A stretch of 7,341 bases of DNA, from positions 1-7,341 of the forward strand of contig QMUP01000039.1 of NCBI GenBank assembly GCA_003660635.1. The letters run 5' to 3'. Shown here piece by piece: positions 6,079 through 7,341 of the stretch. Both the position numbers and the translations under genes were made by a program. How positions within the stretch are numbered: the stretch's first letter is position 1; each line of letters opens with the position of its first letter. The DNA is from Candidatus Wolframiiraptor sp. GTDB taxonomy: Archaea > Thermoproteota > Nitrososphaeria_A > Caldarchaeales > Wolframiiraptoraceae. Below the pieces are notes generated by a model. That model saw nothing but the letters and a program-made list of their open reading frames with translations. It did not search any database and had not been told where the DNA came from.

Positions 6079-6080
6079 AG

Positions 6081-7341
6081 TTATTCGGGCTCAACAACCC
6101 TCCGATAGACGTCATCGCTCAGCTTTCTCCCGGTCTTCTCCTCCCACTCCTTAATCGGAATTCCATATTTTTTCTGGATGAAGTCTCTATAGATTTCCGG
6201 TAAGACATTGAAGGCGCAGAATGGGATGATCCTGCCATCGGGTATGAGATAGTGAATACAGCATCTCCTAACCCTTTCCACATCGTAGTTGTATTTGTCT
6301 TGGAAGTGCATCATCCCGAGAAAGAGGCTTTTAAGATGCCATTCTCCGACGCTGCTGTAGTCATGTCTTATGAAGATCTTGAAGAGTAGGCGCTTAATGT
6401 TGAGTCCGGATGGTGCTTTCTTTTCATCTATAAATGACCCGAGGTTCCAGAGGAGCTTCGCTGCTGCTATGTATTTATTCGCTCCAGATTTTATTTTGTC
6501 CGCCATATCTTGTAGGTATTTAAGGAGTCCATCAACGTCCACGAAAGCCGTTATCGGCACCATTCTCTCTCCATCCTTAAAGACATACGTCCCGGCACCG
6601 CAGACGAAATGCGTTGATAGCTCGTATTGCGGTCTCCCGGTTATCGCCTCGATTAAGTGGGTTACGGGAACGCATGAGGGGACTGGGAACCAGGCTTCTT
6701 CTGGTATTTCGCCGTCAGTTTGTTCTTCAATACGCTTAATGCAATCTGGAATTGTTATTCTGAATCTCTCCCTTTCTTTCCTCGGCATTCTCCCGACTAG
6801 GGAGACGGGCTGGAAATTGACTGATCTAACGATATCTATGTTCTTGAATCCGAATCTTATCATCTCTCCGAGTTCGTGGTCATTTACACCTTTTATCACG
6901 GTTGGAACTAATACTATTCCGACGCCGAGCTTTCTCGCGTTCTCGAGGATTCCCGGAATTTCCCAATGATTCTTAGGATTGGTTTTAGGGGTAACCCCAT
7001 CGAAGCTCAGATATAATGTGCTGACACCCGCCTCCTTCACGCGTTTAAAGAATTCGAAATCTCTCGAGAGTCGGATTCCATTGGTGTTGAGCTGAACGTG
7101 GTCAAATCCCTCTTCTTTGAGAACTCTAATGATCTCCGGTAAATCATCCCGGAGAGCCGGTTCTCCGCCTGTAAGCTGGACGGAGTTCCCGGGGACAGGT
7201 CTCATCTTCTTTAAGGTTCTAGCCATCTCTCTGATCTGATCTATAGTCGGCTCGTAAACGTAGCCAGCTCGCTCGGCGAAGAAGAAGCAATACCAACAGT
7301 AAAGATCGCATCTATTTGTAACTACTATGTTGGCGAGGGCG
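6081..7341 (-). CDS. tes: radical SAM protein, tetraether lipid synthase (Tes)-like, 5' end outside window
   Basis: The gene is cut by the right edge; 419 residues are visible (codons from 7340). The radical SAM cluster motif CDLYCWYC (fragment residues 11-18, bases 7310-7287) is followed by FFFAERAGYVYEP, QLTGGEP (55-61) and HVQLNTNG (81-88). Conserved blocks then include LSFDGVTPKTNPKNHWE (111-127) and NFQPVSLVGRMPRKERERF (175-193). Later cysteines (223, 247, 360, 361, 375) probably bind additional iron centres. These blocks match, from memory, the archaeal family of Methanocaldococcus MJ0619. That enzyme, Tes (also GDGT-MAS), couples phytanyl chains of archaeol lipids head to head to form tetraether lipids. 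Action at the membrane on lipids is therefore expected. An ATG at 7226 lies after the cluster cysteines and cannot be the true start. The missing N-terminus probably carries a further metal-binding region. Archaea often carry several paralogues, so exact substrate is inferred. Confidence 0.88.
   Translation of the reverse strand, partial: ALANIVVTNRCDLYCWYCFFFAERAGYVYEPTIDQIREMARTLKKMRPVPGNSVQLTGGEPALRDDLPEIIRVLKEEGFDHVQLNTNGIRLSRDFEFFKRVKEAGVSTLYLSFDGVTPKTNPKNHWEIPGILENARKLGVGIVLVPTVIKGVNDHELGEMIRFGFKNIDIVRSVNFQPVSLVGRMPRKERERFRITIPDCIKRIEEQTDGEIPEEAWFPVPSCVPVTHLIEAITGRPQYELSTHFVCGAGTYVFKDGERMVPITAFVDVDGLLKYLQDMADKIKSGANKYIAAAKLLWNLGSFIDEKKAPSGLNIKRLLFKIFIRHDYSSVGEWHLKSLFLGMMHFQDKYNYDVERVRRCCIHYLIPDGRIIPFCAFNVLPEIYRDFIQKKYGIPIKEWEEKTGRKLSDDVYRRVVEPE

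Noticed and set aside
6370..6969. Plus-strand ORF of 199 codons
   Set aside because: It is antisense to the conserved Tes-like coding sequence, has a serine/proline-rich low-information composition and no promoter or Shine-Dalgarno site.
1..7341. Mobile elements, CRISPR, tRNA/rRNA, defence or toxin-antitoxin systems
   Set aside because: I found no transposase, regularly spaced repeats, recognisable RNA gene or defence domain on reading both strands. The genes are ordinary core functions.

Overview
The window looks like chromosomal DNA of an archaeon of the TACK (Thermoproteota-like) group. Ribosomal protein S26e is known from TACK and Asgard archaea and eukaryotes but not from Euryarchaeota. 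The window also has an archaeal lipid-type radical SAM enzyme, a eukaryote-like PPP phosphatase, archaeal TATA/BRE promoter elements, short or absent leaders and a TTG start. Frequent AGA/AGG and ATA codons fit a thermophile, but that is inference, and no narrower taxon can be given from seven genes.

Layout. Bases 1-178 are an upstream flank with a possible gene tail, a small dyad, and a good TATA box plus Shine-Dalgarno site for the first gene. A PfkA-family 6-phosphofructokinase with pyrophosphate-type active-site residues runs + (179-1207). It converges on a LysX/ArgX-type ATP-grasp ligase on - (1234-2079). A divergent promoter region (2080-2271) separates that ligase from ribosomal protein S26e on + (2272-2556, TTG start). 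Next on + is a membrane-anchored HtrA-type serine protease with a C-terminal PDZ region (2669-3931). Its stop codon lies 2 bp from the stop of a convergent minus-strand cluster. Read in its own direction, that cluster is a tetraether-lipid-synthase-like radical SAM protein (6081 to the right edge, 5' end missing), an NCS1/CytX-type pyrimidine transporter (4751-6037) and a PP1-like Ser/Thr phosphatase (3934-4728).

How the genes fit together. Most are stand-alone housekeeping genes: glycolysis/gluconeogenesis, carrier-protein-linked lysine or arginine synthesis, ribosome, envelope proteolysis and membrane lipid synthesis. The only likely co-transcribed set is the minus-strand trio, with gaps of 43 and 22 nt, and its functions are not obviously linked. 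Three start sites need correcting from the longest-ORF view: the ligase (ATG at 2079), S26e (TTG at 2272) and the radical SAM gene, which continues past the right edge and includes its CxxxCxxC motif there.

I saw no mobile element, CRISPR array, tRNA or rRNA, and no convincing new multi-gene system. The most interesting points are the PPi-type phosphofructokinase, the Glu-versus-aminoadipate question for the ATP-grasp ligase, the Tes homologue and the complete eukaryote-like phosphatase.
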